Source of the DNA: DAOTZU01 sp034433995
GTDB taxonomy: Bacteria; Chloroflexota; Anaerolineae; UBA1429
DNA: 6,694 nucleotides
NCBI GenBank assembly: GCA_034433995.1
Contig: DAOTZU010000185.1
Location: forward strand, 1 to 6,694
Direction: 5' to 3'
The translations under genes and the position numbers were made by a program. Positions 1 through 6,589 of the stretch are shown one piece after another. The notes beneath the pieces are model-generated. The model searched no databases. It had not been told where the DNA came from and saw nothing but the letters and a program-made list of their open reading frames with translations. The first letter of the stretch is position 1; each line of letters begins with the position of its first letter.

Positions 1-717
1 GTCATCGGCGACCGTCTGGCCTTGACCATCGCGGTCTCGTTGATCACTTTGATTTTCACCTGGATCGTTGCCATCCCCATCGGGATCTATTCGGCAACGC
101 ACCAGTATTCCTTTTTTGATTACCTATTCACCTTTATAGGTTTCATGGGCATCTCTGTGCCCGGTTTCCTCCTCGCCCTGGTCATCCTGTACGCCATCTT
201 TGCCGCCACGGGGGTGGCCCTCACGGGCCTCTTTTCCGCCCAATATGTGACCGCCCCCTGGACCTGGGCTAAGGTTGTTGATCTGCTAAAACACGTGCCC
301 GTGCCCATGGTGATCATCGGCCTTTCGGGCACGGCCGGCCTGATCCGCACCATGCGGGGGATGATGCTAGATGAACTGCAAAAGCAGTACGTCATCACCG
401 CCCGGGCCAAGGGGCTGCCGGAGGGCCGGTTGCTGTTCAAATATCCGGTGCGTATGGCCGTCAACCCCATCATCAGCACCATCGGCTGGCTGTTGCCCGG
501 CATCTTTTCTGGCGAGGCCCTGGTCTCCATCGTGCTCAACCTGCCGACCATGGGGCCCTTGATGTTGCGGGCAGTCCTGAACCAGGACATGTTCCTGGCA
601 GGCAGTTTTCTGCTCATCACCGCCGCGCTGACCGTCATCGGCACGCTGATCTCTGACATTCTGCTGGCCTGGCTGGATCCCCGGATCCGCTTTGGCGGCG
701 TCACGGAGGGGGCATAA
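1..717 (+). CDS. DppB/OppB-family ABC transporter permease, 5'-partial
   Basis: This is the first transmembrane subunit of a dipeptide/oligopeptide-type ABC importer in the cytoplasmic membrane. The reading frame is open from base 1 (starting V-I-G-D-R-L), so the true start and the first membrane segment lie outside the window; 238 residues are visible, against roughly 310-330 for the family. A TTG at 22 falls inside the conserved G-D-R-L stretch and is not the likely start. Visible hallmarks are the GLSGTAGLIRTMRG segment (about bases 316-357), the cytoplasmic EAA loop with ITARAKGLPEGR (from about base 394), which contacts the ATPases, and the C-terminal LAWLDPRIRFGG. About four to five hydrophobic segments remain. 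The gene ends 65 bases before the partner permease, with a terminator-like hairpin between them. Substrate cannot be read from the permease: the family includes peptide, nickel and oligosaccharide importers. Confidence 0.93.
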   Translation, partial: VIGDRLALTIAVSLITLIFTWIVAIPIGIYSATHQYSFFDYLFTFIGFMGISVPGFLLALVILYAIFAATGVALTGLFSAQYVTAPWTWAKVVDLLKHVPVPMVIIGLSGTAGLIRTMRGMMLDELQKQYVITARAKGLPEGRLLFKYPVRMAVNPIISTIGWLLPGIFSGEALVSIVLNLPTMGPLMLRAVLNQDMFLAGSFLLITAALTVIGTLISDILLAWLDPRIRFGGVTEGA

Positions 718-753
718 GCCTGGGGAGACCGAGAAGCTTGTCCCAGGTTTTTT
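718..753 (+). terminator. Terminator-like hairpin with T-run between the two permease genes
   Basis: CCTGGG (719-724) pairs perfectly with CCCAGG (742-747). G718 with T748 and G725 with T741 add possible wobble pairs. The loop is about 15-17 bases and contains the palindrome AAGCTT. Six T residues follow (748-753). It starts directly after the first permease stop codon, in the longest gap within the transporter genes. This looks like an intrinsic terminator or attenuator, although the stem is short and the loop long. It could instead be a processing or mRNA-stabilising hairpin. Confidence 0.45.
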
Positions 754-770
754 GGGGATGAACTCGCAGT

Positions 771-775
771 GGAGG
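771..775 (+). promoter_or_regulatory. Ribosome binding site for the second permease (GTG start)
   Basis: GGAGG lies seven bases before GTG at 783. It supports the GTG as the true start; no ATG in this frame has a comparable site. Confidence 0.75.
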
Positions 776-782
776 AAGAAAC

Positions 783-1943
783 GTGTCCCAAGTCATAGAT
801 GCTGAGCTGCCTAAAGGTGGACAAGCTGGTTGGAGACGCCTCGCGAAGGAGCGAGAACGAGAGGAAGCCTACTATGTCGCCTCCCAATGGCAGCTCATCT
901 GGTGGAAGTTCCGCAAACATCGCCTGGCCACCATCGCTGGGCCGGTGCTGATCGTGCTCTACCTGTGCGCCATCTTTGCCGATTTCCTATCGCCCTGGGT
1001 CCCTGATTCGCGTTTTCCAGAGTACAAGTTTACGCCACCTACAAAGATCCATTTCCGCGATGAGACCGGCAAATGGCAAAAACCCTTTGTTTACGGCATG
1101 ACGCGCCAGACGGACCCCAAAACCCTCAAACGCACCTTTGTGGTGGACAAGACCAAGATCTATCGCGTGCGCCTCTTGGCCCACGGCGAGCCTTATAAGC
1201 TCCTGGGCATTTTGCGCACGGATGTCCATCTCCTTGGGGTGGAGCAAGGTGGCCCCCTCTTTCTGCTGGGCACCGATGACCTGGGCCGCGACCTGTTCAC
1301 GCGCATCCTGTACGGATCGCGCCTGTCCCTCTCCATCGGGCTGGTGGGGGTGGCCCTAACCTTCATCTTGGGGATGCTCATCGGCGGCATCTCGGGTTAT
1401 CTGGGCGGGATCGTAGACACCATCGTCCAGCGCACCATTGACCTCATTGTCTGCATTCCCACCATCCCTCTGTGGATGGCCCTGGCAGCGGCGTTGCCCA
1501 GGAACCTGCCGGTCGAGCAGATGTATTTTGGCATTGTGGTGATCATGTCTCTGATTAACTGGACCAGGTTAGCCCGCGTAGTCCGGGGCAAGCTGCTCTC
1601 GCTGCGTGAGGAGACCTTCTGCGAGGCGGCCCGCTTGGCTGGGGCATCGGACATGCGCATTATTTTCCGTCACCTGTTGCCCTCCTTCGCCAGCTATATC
1701 ATCGTCTCGCTGACCCTATCCATCCCCAGCACCATCCTGGGTGAAACGTCGTTGAGCTTTCTTGGATTGGGGTTACAGCCGCCGGCCGTCAGCTGGGGTG
1801 TGCTCCTGCGCCAGGCACAGGATGTGGTAACCATCGCCCACCATCCTTGGCTCTTGGCGCCAACGGCCTGGATCATCGTCACCGTGTTGATGTTCAACTT
1901 CTTGGGCGACGGGCTGCGCGATGCGGCCGACCCGTACAAGTGA
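783..1943 (+). CDS. DppC/OppC-family ABC transporter permease with enlarged external loop
   Basis: This is the second transmembrane subunit of the importer, expected to pair with the upstream permease. It has 386 residues, against about 300 for E. coli DppC. A charged N-terminal tail (1-48) precedes the first membrane helix (about 49-68). An extended polar region (about 72-160) follows and carries most of the excess length. Then come the family hallmark LGTDDLGRDLFTRILYG (162-178), further membrane helices, the EAA loop EAARLAGASDMRIIFRHLLP (281-300) that docks on the ATPases, and the typical end FNFLGDGLRDAADP (371-384). Position and neighbouring topology place the long region outside the membrane, next to where a binding protein would dock. 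Other members of this permease family, in my recollection, also carry such a loop, so it marks a subfamily and is not a fusion. The stop codon is 10 bases before the next gene. Confidence 0.94.
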   Translation: MSQVIDAELPKGGQAGWRRLAKEREREEAYYVASQWQLIWWKFRKHRLATIAGPVLIVLYLCAIFADFLSPWVPDSRFPEYKFTPPTKIHFRDETGKWQKPFVYGMTRQTDPKTLKRTFVVDKTKIYRVRLLAHGEPYKLLGILRTDVHLLGVEQGGPLFLLGTDDLGRDLFTRILYGSRLSLSIGLVGVALTFILGMLIGGISGYLGGIVDTIVQRTIDLIVCIPTIPLWMALAAALPRNLPVEQMYFGIVVIMSLINWTRLARVVRGKLLSLREETFCEAARLAGASDMRIIFRHLLPSFASYIIVSLTLSIPSTILGETSLSFLGLGLQPPAVSWGVLLRQAQDVVTIAHHPWLLAPTAWIIVTVLMFNFLGDGLRDAADPYK

Positions 1944-1946
1944 GGG
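1942..1946 (+). promoter_or_regulatory. Ribosome binding site deciding the GTG start of the DppD-like ATPase
   Basis: GAGGG overlaps the stop codon of the preceding permease and sits seven bases before GTG at 1954. An in-frame ATG at 1921 would overlap the permease and would add eleven residues before the conserved start of the domain, so GTG 1954 is preferred. Confidence 0.65.
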
Positions 1947-1953
1947 CCGAACC

Positions 1954-2964
1954 GTGAGCAACCAACATAACGACCTCCTTCTGGATGTCAAGGACCTGAA
2001 GGTATATTTTCACCTGGATGAAGGTCTCCTCAAGGCTGTGGACGGCGTAGGTTTTCAGGTGCGTCGGCAAAGGACCTTGGGGCTGGTGGGCGAATCGGGA
2101 TGCGGCAAATCCGTCACAGCCCAAGCGATTATGCGCATCGTGCCCAAGCCGGGCGTGGTTCAGGGCGAGATCTTGCTTCGGCGCAAAAACAGCAGCATCT
2201 TGGTAGATCTGGCGGCCATGGACCCCTTTGGCGAAGAGATTCGAGGCATCCGTGGCGCCGAGATCGCCATGATCTTCCAAGAACCGATGAAGGCCTTCTC
2301 ACCGGTGCATACCATCGGCAACCAGATCATGGAAGGCATCCTGCTACACTGCACCAAAGATAAGCGGGAGGCATACGAGATCGCCTTGGAAATGTTGAGC
2401 CGTGTGCAGATGCCCAACCCCAAGCAAAGGATGGAGGAATATCCCCACCAGCTTTCCGGTGGGATGCGCCAGAGGGCCATGATCGCTATGGCGCTCTCCT
2501 GTCGGCCCTCCATTTTGATCGCCGATGAGCCCTCCACCGCCCTGGATGTGACGGTGCAGGCCCAGGTCTTGCGGCTGATGAAAGACCTGCAAGCTTCCTT
2601 GGGCATGGCGCTGATTTTCATCACCCACGATATGGGGGTCATCGCCGAGATGGCCGACGAGGTGGCGGTGATGTACCTGGGGCGCATCGTCGAGTTTGCC
2701 GATGTGGACACCATCTTTCATCAGCCCATGCATCCCTATACGCTGGAGCTCTTGCGCTCCATCCCCACCCTGGATCGGGAGCCCCGCACCCTTTTGACCA
2801 CCATCGAGGGCACGGTGCCTGTGCCCTTGAACTTGAAGCCGGGGTGTGGCTTTTACTCGCGTTGCAAACAGGGCTCGAAGGGGGTGTGCGACGTGGAGGA
2901 CCCGCCGCTGGTGGAGGTTGAGGCGGGACATTGGGTCCGCTGTTTTCGCGAGAATGCGGCGTAG
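1954..2964 (+). CDS. DppD/OppD-family ABC transporter ATP-binding protein
   Basis: This is the first of two different ATPases that power the importer on the cytoplasmic side. From GTG 1954 it has 336 residues, normal for the family. The nucleotide-binding motifs are complete: Walker A GESGCGKS (46-53), Q-loop Gln109, signature LSGGM (167-171), Walker B ILIADE (187-192) and H-loop His225. LSGGM in place of LSGGQ is usual for DppD/OppD proteins. The C-terminal oligopeptide-transporter domain contains HPYTLELL (260-267) and four cysteines (298, 304, 312, 330). Cysteines in this position bind an iron-sulfur cluster in a mycobacterial oligopeptide permease, so a cluster is plausible here (inference). 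All catalytic residues are present. The gene begins 10 bases after the permease stop and ends 48 bases before the second ATPase. Confidence 0.95.
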   Translation: MSNQHNDLLLDVKDLKVYFHLDEGLLKAVDGVGFQVRRQRTLGLVGESGCGKSVTAQAIMRIVPKPGVVQGEILLRRKNSSILVDLAAMDPFGEEIRGIRGAEIAMIFQEPMKAFSPVHTIGNQIMEGILLHCTKDKREAYEIALEMLSRVQMPNPKQRMEEYPHQLSGGMRQRAMIAMALSCRPSILIADEPSTALDVTVQAQVLRLMKDLQASLGMALIFITHDMGVIAEMADEVAVMYLGRIVEFADVDTIFHQPMHPYTLELLRSIPTLDREPRTLLTTIEGTVPVPLNLKPGCGFYSRCKQGSKGVCDVEDPPLVEVEAGHWVRCFRENAA

Positions 2965-2997
2965 CAAAGAGCATCCTGCTCAACGGGAGAACGAAGC

Positions 2998-3004
2998 GGG
3001 AGGT
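2998..3004 (+). promoter_or_regulatory. Ribosome binding site for the TTG start of the DppF-like ATPase
   Basis: GGGAGGT lies eight bases before TTG at 3013 and is one of the strongest Shine-Dalgarno matches in the window. It supports the rare TTG start, which is also where homologous proteins normally begin. Confidence 0.75.
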
Positions 3005-3012
3005 AAGGCGCA

Positions 3013-4023
3013 TTGGACAGCAATAACCTGGTGCTCGAGGTGCAATCGTTACGTAAATACTTTCCCATTCGCACCAGCTTTCTCCGCATGGTCAAAGGTT
3101 ATGTCAAAGCCGTAGATGGCGTGGATCTATTCGTCCGGCGGGGTGAAACGCTGGGGCTGGTGGGCGAGTCTGGCTGCGGCAAAACCACCCTGGGCCGTTG
3201 CGTTCTGCGGGCTATCGAGCCAACTGAGGGGAAAATCGTCTACCACCTTGGTGGGCAGCACTTTGATTTGTTGGCTCTCCAAGCGAGGGGGCTGCGGCAG
3301 GTGCGTCGCAATATGCAGATGATCTTCCAGGATCCTTATGGGTCGCTGGACCCGCGCATGAACATTCTCGATATCATCGGCGAGCCCCTGGTCATCGCCG
3401 GCGCCAAGCGCGAGCAGGTGGTGCAACGGGTGGAAGAGCTGATGAGCTTGGTGGGCTTGGATGCCCGCTACATGAAGCGCTACCCCCATGCGTTCTCCGG
3501 GGGGCAGCGTCAACGCATCGCCATAGCGCGCGCCCTGGCCACCAATCCCGAGTTCATCGTCTGCGACGAGCCGGTTTCGGCGCTGGACGTCTCGGTGCGC
3601 TCTCAAATCCTCAACTTGCTCTTGGAGCTGCAGGAGCGGTTGAATCTGAGCTACCTGTTCATCTCCCACGATCTAAGCGTCATCCGGCATATTTCCCACC
3701 GGGTGGGTGTGATGTATGTGGGCAAAATGACCGAGTTGGCAGCCACCCGAGAATTGTTCAGCAACCCGAAACATCCCTACACCGAGGCCTTGCTTTCGGC
3801 CATTCCCCATCCGGATCCGCGCCGAAAAAGGGAACGGGTAATCCTCACCGGCGAAGTGGCCAACCCGGCCAATCCGCCCTCGGGCTGCTATTTTCATCCC
3901 CGCTGCCGTTACGCTCAAGAAGAGTGTCATCTCAGAGCGCCAGATTGGCGCGAGATCGTCCCCGGCCATTGGGTTGCCTGCCATCGGGCTGACGAGCTAA
4001 GCCTCCAAGGAGTGGGCAGCTGA
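3013..4023 (+). CDS. DppF/OppF-family ABC transporter ATP-binding protein
   Basis: This is the second ATPase of the importer, expected to form a heterodimer with the product of the preceding gene. It has 336 residues from a TTG start. Motifs are complete: Walker A GESGCGKT (51-58), Q-loop Gln106 followed by DPYGSLDPRM (107-116), signature FSGGQ (161-165), Walker B FIVCDE (181-186) and H-loop His219. FQDPYGSLDPRM is typical of the DppF/OppF branch. The C-terminal domain has HPYTEALL (254-261) and cysteines at 292, 298, 305 and 323, spaced as in the DppD-like partner, so both ATPases may carry a metal or iron-sulfur site (inference). The TGA stop shares its A with the ATG of the next gene, implying translational coupling. 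Confidence 0.95.
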   Translation: MDSNNLVLEVQSLRKYFPIRTSFLRMVKGYVKAVDGVDLFVRRGETLGLVGESGCGKTTLGRCVLRAIEPTEGKIVYHLGGQHFDLLALQARGLRQVRRNMQMIFQDPYGSLDPRMNILDIIGEPLVIAGAKREQVVQRVEELMSLVGLDARYMKRYPHAFSGGQRQRIAIARALATNPEFIVCDEPVSALDVSVRSQILNLLLELQERLNLSYLFISHDLSVIRHISHRVGVMYVGKMTELAATRELFSNPKHPYTEALLSAIPHPDPRRKRERVILTGEVANPANPPSGCYFHPRCRYAQEECHLRAPDWREIVPGHWVACHRADELSLQGVGS

Positions 4024-4433
4024 TGGGTTTACTCTTCTTGCTCGCCCTCACGGTTGTGTTGGGCCTGCTGATGTGGGGCAGCATCTGGGCCATGAATGTG
4101 GCCGCCGCCCGCATGGTGGGGGATAAGCATCGGCTGCTCCAGACCATCGCAGAGACGGGCGAAGTGCCCGAATCCTGGCGGCGCCCTTACGAAGCCAGAA
4201 TCGCCCGTCTGCGGGGCAAGCCCGGCCAAGCGGGGCGCATGGCCAAGGTGGAGCAGCAAGCCCAGCAGCGCTATGCCCAAAAGCTGAGCGCGCTGGTGCG
4301 CTATGTAGAAAAGACGACCTTGGTGGAAGACGAAGAGGTGCGGCGAATGCTTTTGGAGAGGCTCGCAGAGGCCCGGGTCCGTTGGCAGGCCATGACCACG
4401 GATAAGAGGGACCCAAAAAACGATGGAGCGTAA
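4023..4433 (+). CDS. Small single-pass membrane protein of unknown function, coupled to the transporter
   Basis: I do not recognise this 136-residue protein. Residues 2-24 form one hydrophobic membrane segment. It is followed by the basic residues R30, K35, H36 and R37, which favours N-terminus out and the rest in the cytoplasm. The remainder is highly charged and predicted mostly helical (about 53-122), rich in Arg, Glu, Gln and Lys, and ends in a polar tail. The sequence has no cysteines or catalytic-looking motif. The ATG overlaps the ATPase stop (TGATG), with AAGGAGT (4007-4013) nine bases upstream inside the ATPase gene, so it is translated with the transporter. Its stop lies within the next gene. 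It could be an accessory or assembly factor of the importer, or an unrelated gene captured in the operon. The coding call rests on start site, overlap and composition. Confidence 0.75.
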   Translation: MGLLFLLALTVVLGLLMWGSIWAMNVAAARMVGDKHRLLQTIAETGEVPESWRRPYEARIARLRGKPGQAGRMAKVEQQAQQRYAQKLSALVRYVEKTTLVEDEEVRRMLLERLAEARVRWQAMTTDKRDPKNDGA

Positions 4434-4776
4434 ACCCTCACGGGTGGGGGCGCAGGTGCTGGCCGGCGTGCTGACGGTCGTCAGCTCGGCCCTGGGGATC
4501 GGGGAATGGATGCTCTTGCGCATCTTGGTGCGGCGCTTCTTGTGGCTGGCCCAAGTATCTCCCTGGGCCTGGCGTTGGTGGGAGAGCGTCAGCCTGATTG
4601 TGCTCGGCCTCCTCTGGCTGGTATTGGTGTACCTGGTAGCCTATTACTATCAACAAGCGGCCATGCGGGGTCGCCTGGGGCGCTTGTTCGCCTATGTGAC
4701 CCTGGGACAGGTCTCGGTGCCGCTTCTCCTCTTGGGCGTGCTGCAGATAGTGGCCCTCCTGCAAGATAGCGGATGA
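4423..4776 (+). CDS. Small three-helix membrane protein of unknown function
   Basis: This is an unrecognised 117-residue, very hydrophobic protein. Likely membrane segments are at about 11-32, 55-77 and 92-113. The short linkers are rich in Arg and Trp (R33, R37, R38, then a W-rich stretch at 47-53, and R82, R84, R87 after the second helix). The N-terminus MERKPSR is basic and probably cytoplasmic. There are no charged residues inside the helices that would suggest a transporter or enzyme. The start overlaps the end of the preceding gene by 11 bases in another frame, and AAGAGGG (4404-4410) lies 12 bases upstream, a slightly long spacing. The overlap suggests that the two small membrane proteins are made together and may interact (inference). 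Confidence 0.72.
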   Translation: MERKPSRVGAQVLAGVLTVVSSALGIGEWMLLRILVRRFLWLAQVSPWAWRWWESVSLIVLGLLWLVLVYLVAYYYQQAAMRGRLGRLFAYVTLGQVSVPLLLLGVLQIVALLQDSG

Positions 4777-4841
4777 GGCCAAACCTTCGCCATCCGGCCG
4801 GTAGGTCTGGGGCTGGCCAAATCTGAGAAAAAGGAAACAAC

Positions 4842-5405
4842 ATGGAAACGCTTAGGGATGAAGAGATGGCCACTGCGGCCACCTGGTTCTGGCATCACGA
4901 TCCTCGCTGGGGGTATCAGTTCCTTTATCCTGAGGGCTGGCACCGTTTCACCTTCAGCGATGGCCGCGAGGGAGTGCTTTACGCGCCGAGTGCCACCGAC
5001 TGGACGACGAACTTTTCCGTAGAGATCCGGGATCTCGGGGTGGAGGTGACAGGGGAGGACCTACCCGACCTGGAAGCAGGTTTCCGCGAGGGCTTGCGCT
5101 CCCTGCCCGATTGCCAGATAGCCTGGCTGCTTCATTGGCGCACCGAGCCTCCCATCATCTTGGAGGCTAAATACACTTTTCGCGAGGGCACAGTCACGCG
5201 CCAACGGCGGTCGCGTCTGGTCTACGTCGGCACGCGCCAGTTCCATGTGCTGGTCCAAGGGGCGACGCCCGCGGATTTTGAAGAGTGGCGGCCGCTCTTG
5301 TATGTGATGCTCATGAGTTTCAACGCCAGTCCGGAATCCCCCGCGCGGAAAGAACCTCCCCGCGCTGCACACAAGTTGGATCCCACTTCTACAGCGAAAG
5401 GATGA
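4842..5405 (+). CDS. Hypothetical soluble protein, possible PsbP/Mog1-like fold
   Basis: This 187-residue protein has no signal peptide or membrane segment and is probably cytoplasmic. The opening WGYQFLYPEGWHRFTF (23-38) resembles the start of PsbP/Mog1-like domains, in which an aromatic-Tyr-Pro-x-x-Trp stretch leads into a beta sheet. Alternating beta strands and a helix follow (GEDLPDLEAGFREGL, 71-85), ending at YVMLMSFN (154-161). Residues 162-187 are a Pro/Ala/Lys-rich tail that is probably disordered. The fold assignment comes from pattern alone, and no catalytic residues stand out. The start ATG has AAAAGGA (4828-4834) seven bases upstream, better than the ATG at 4866. The gene is 65 bases after the small membrane protein and 7 bases before the URO-D-like gene, so it is likely co-transcribed with the latter. 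Confidence 0.78.
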   Translation: METLRDEEMATAATWFWHHDPRWGYQFLYPEGWHRFTFSDGREGVLYAPSATDWTTNFSVEIRDLGVEVTGEDLPDLEAGFREGLRSLPDCQIAWLLHWRTEPPIILEAKYTFREGTVTRQRRSRLVYVGTRQFHVLVQGATPADFEEWRPLLYVMLMSFNASPESPARKEPPRAAHKLDPTSTAKG

Positions 5406-5412
5406 TGCCTTC

Positions 5413-6537
5413 ATGTCCACCATGACCAACCGCGAGCGCTTTAACCGTATGCTGAGCTTCCTCCCCGTGGACCGCGGGTTCAACTTTGAGCTGCCCCTCT
5501 GGGAGCAGACCCGCGATCGCTGGTACCAGGAAGGGATGCCACGGGATGTGCACATCGGCAACCTCATGACCGGCTGCGAATTCTTTCGCATTGACCGCAT
5601 CGCTTATCTCCCGCTGAATATCGTGGGCATGTTGCCGCCCTTTGACGAGGAGGTTCTGGAGGAGGACGAACGGTACGTGGTCAAGCGCCACGCCGACGGT
5701 TCGGTCACCCGGGCGCTGAAGGAGGGCAGCTCCCGCGGCATGCGCATGTCCATGGATCAACACCTATCCCACCCCGTCACCGACCGGGCCAGCTGGGAGG
5801 AGATCAAAAAGCGCTACAATCCCCACTCACCGGCCCGCTATCCCCAATGGTGGGAGGACGTCAAACGTTGCTTGGCCGGACGGGACTATCCCTTGGCAGC
5901 GACCCACAACGGCTGCTTTGGCCTCTATTCCTTCCTGCGTAGCCTGATGGGCACCGAGCGGGCCTGCACCATCTTTTATGATGATCCCGTGCTCGCCGAA
6001 GAGATCCTCGATTACCTGACGGATTATCTGATCGAGATCTTGCATCCGGCCCTGGATCAGGTGGAGATCGACTTTTTCAACTATTTTGAGGATTTCTCCT
6101 ACAACGCCGGCCCCCTCATCGGCCCCAACATCTTTCGCCGCTTTCTCATGCCGCGCTACCGACGGATCAACGACCTGCTGCGCTCCCACGGCGTGCGCCA
6201 CATCTGGCTGGATAGCGACGGCAACTCGGAGGTTTTGATCCCCCTGATGCTGGAGGTGGGGATCACCTGCCATTGGCCCCTGGAGCGCGCGGCGAACATG
6301 GATCCTTTGAAGCTGCGGGCCAAGTACGGCCACGATCTCGCCCTGGCAGGTGGGATTGACAAGCGCGCCCTGGCCCAAGGGCGCAAGGCGATCGAGGAGG
6401 AAATGTATCACCACGTGCCGCAGCTCCTGGATGACGGTGGCTATCTGCCCACGCTGGATCACGCCTTTCCGCCCGATATCTCTTACGATAATTTCATGTA
6501 TTACCTGGAGCTCAAGCTGAAGCTCCTCGGCTGCTGA
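5413..6537 (+). CDS. Uroporphyrinogen decarboxylase-superfamily protein (not HemE)
   Basis: This 374-residue protein has the overall pattern of the URO-D superfamily, which includes HemE and the cobalamin/CoM methyltransferases MtaA and CmuA. Recognisable blocks are NRERFNRMLSFLPVDR (6-21), LPLWEQTRDRWYQEGMP (27-43), YFEDFSYNAGPLIGPNIFRR (224-243), HIWLDSDGN (263-271), MDPLKLRAKYG (296-306), LAGGIDKRAL (311-320) and GGYLPTLDHAFPPDIS (342-357). The N-terminal MRQAGR substrate motif of HemE is absent. The His-X-Cys zinc motif of MtaA-type enzymes is replaced by the HIWLDSDG block, and the distal Cys position appears to hold His350. It therefore belongs to the large uncharacterised URO-D-like branch, whose reaction is unknown. 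The start ATG has AAGGA (5398-5402) ten bases upstream. Its place after the importer suggests, without proof, a role in using the imported compound. Confidence 0.9.
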   Translation: MSTMTNRERFNRMLSFLPVDRGFNFELPLWEQTRDRWYQEGMPRDVHIGNLMTGCEFFRIDRIAYLPLNIVGMLPPFDEEVLEEDERYVVKRHADGSVTRALKEGSSRGMRMSMDQHLSHPVTDRASWEEIKKRYNPHSPARYPQWWEDVKRCLAGRDYPLAATHNGCFGLYSFLRSLMGTERACTIFYDDPVLAEEILDYLTDYLIEILHPALDQVEIDFFNYFEDFSYNAGPLIGPNIFRRFLMPRYRRINDLLRSHGVRHIWLDSDGNSEVLIPLMLEVGITCHWPLERAANMDPLKLRAKYGHDLALAGGIDKRALAQGRKAIEEEMYHHVPQLLDDGGYLPTLDHAFPPDISYDNFMYYLELKLKLLGC

Positions 6538-6541
6538 GGGG

Positions 6542-6574
6542 AGCGCTACCTTGGCTCGTGCGGATAGTGGCGCT
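6542..6574 (+). other. Stem-loop just after the last gene
   Basis: AGCGCTAC (6542-6549) pairs with GTGGCGCT (6567-6574) over eight pairs, one of them a G-T wobble, with a 17-base loop. It begins four bases after the final stop codon. No T-run follows, so it is not a standard intrinsic terminator. It may stabilise the 3' end of the operon mRNA or be chance. Confidence 0.35.
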
Positions 6575-6589
6575 AGGACGCGGATATGC

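Noticed and set aside
674..687. Repeated GGATCC motif near the end of the first permease
   Set aside because: It encodes the conserved L-D-P-R-I-R end of the permease, so the palindrome is explained by coding.
120..920. Long minus-strand open frame (266 codons) opposite the first permease and start of the second
   Set aside because: It is antisense to two clear transporter genes, crosses their intergenic hairpin, has a low-complexity Arg/Pro/Ser-rich product, and is expected by chance in GC-rich coding DNA.
1921..1953. Upstream ATG start for the DppD-like ATPase
   Set aside because: It would overlap the permease end and add eleven non-conserved residues; GTG 1954 has a well-placed ribosome binding site.
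2344..2967. Minus-strand open frame (207 codons) opposite the DppD-like ATPase
   Set aside because: The His/Gly-rich translation has no recognisable domain and mirrors the codon pattern of the real gene.
4777..4841. Possible terminator or promoter in the gap before the soluble protein
   Set aside because: GGCCA (4777-4781) with TGGCC (4814-4818) and ACCT (4783-4786) with AGGT (4803-4806) make only a weak bulged stem with no T-run, and I see no convincing -35/-10 pair.
5827..6462. Minus-strand open frame (211 codons) opposite the URO-D-like gene
   Set aside because: It lies entirely inside a well-supported gene and has no family resemblance.
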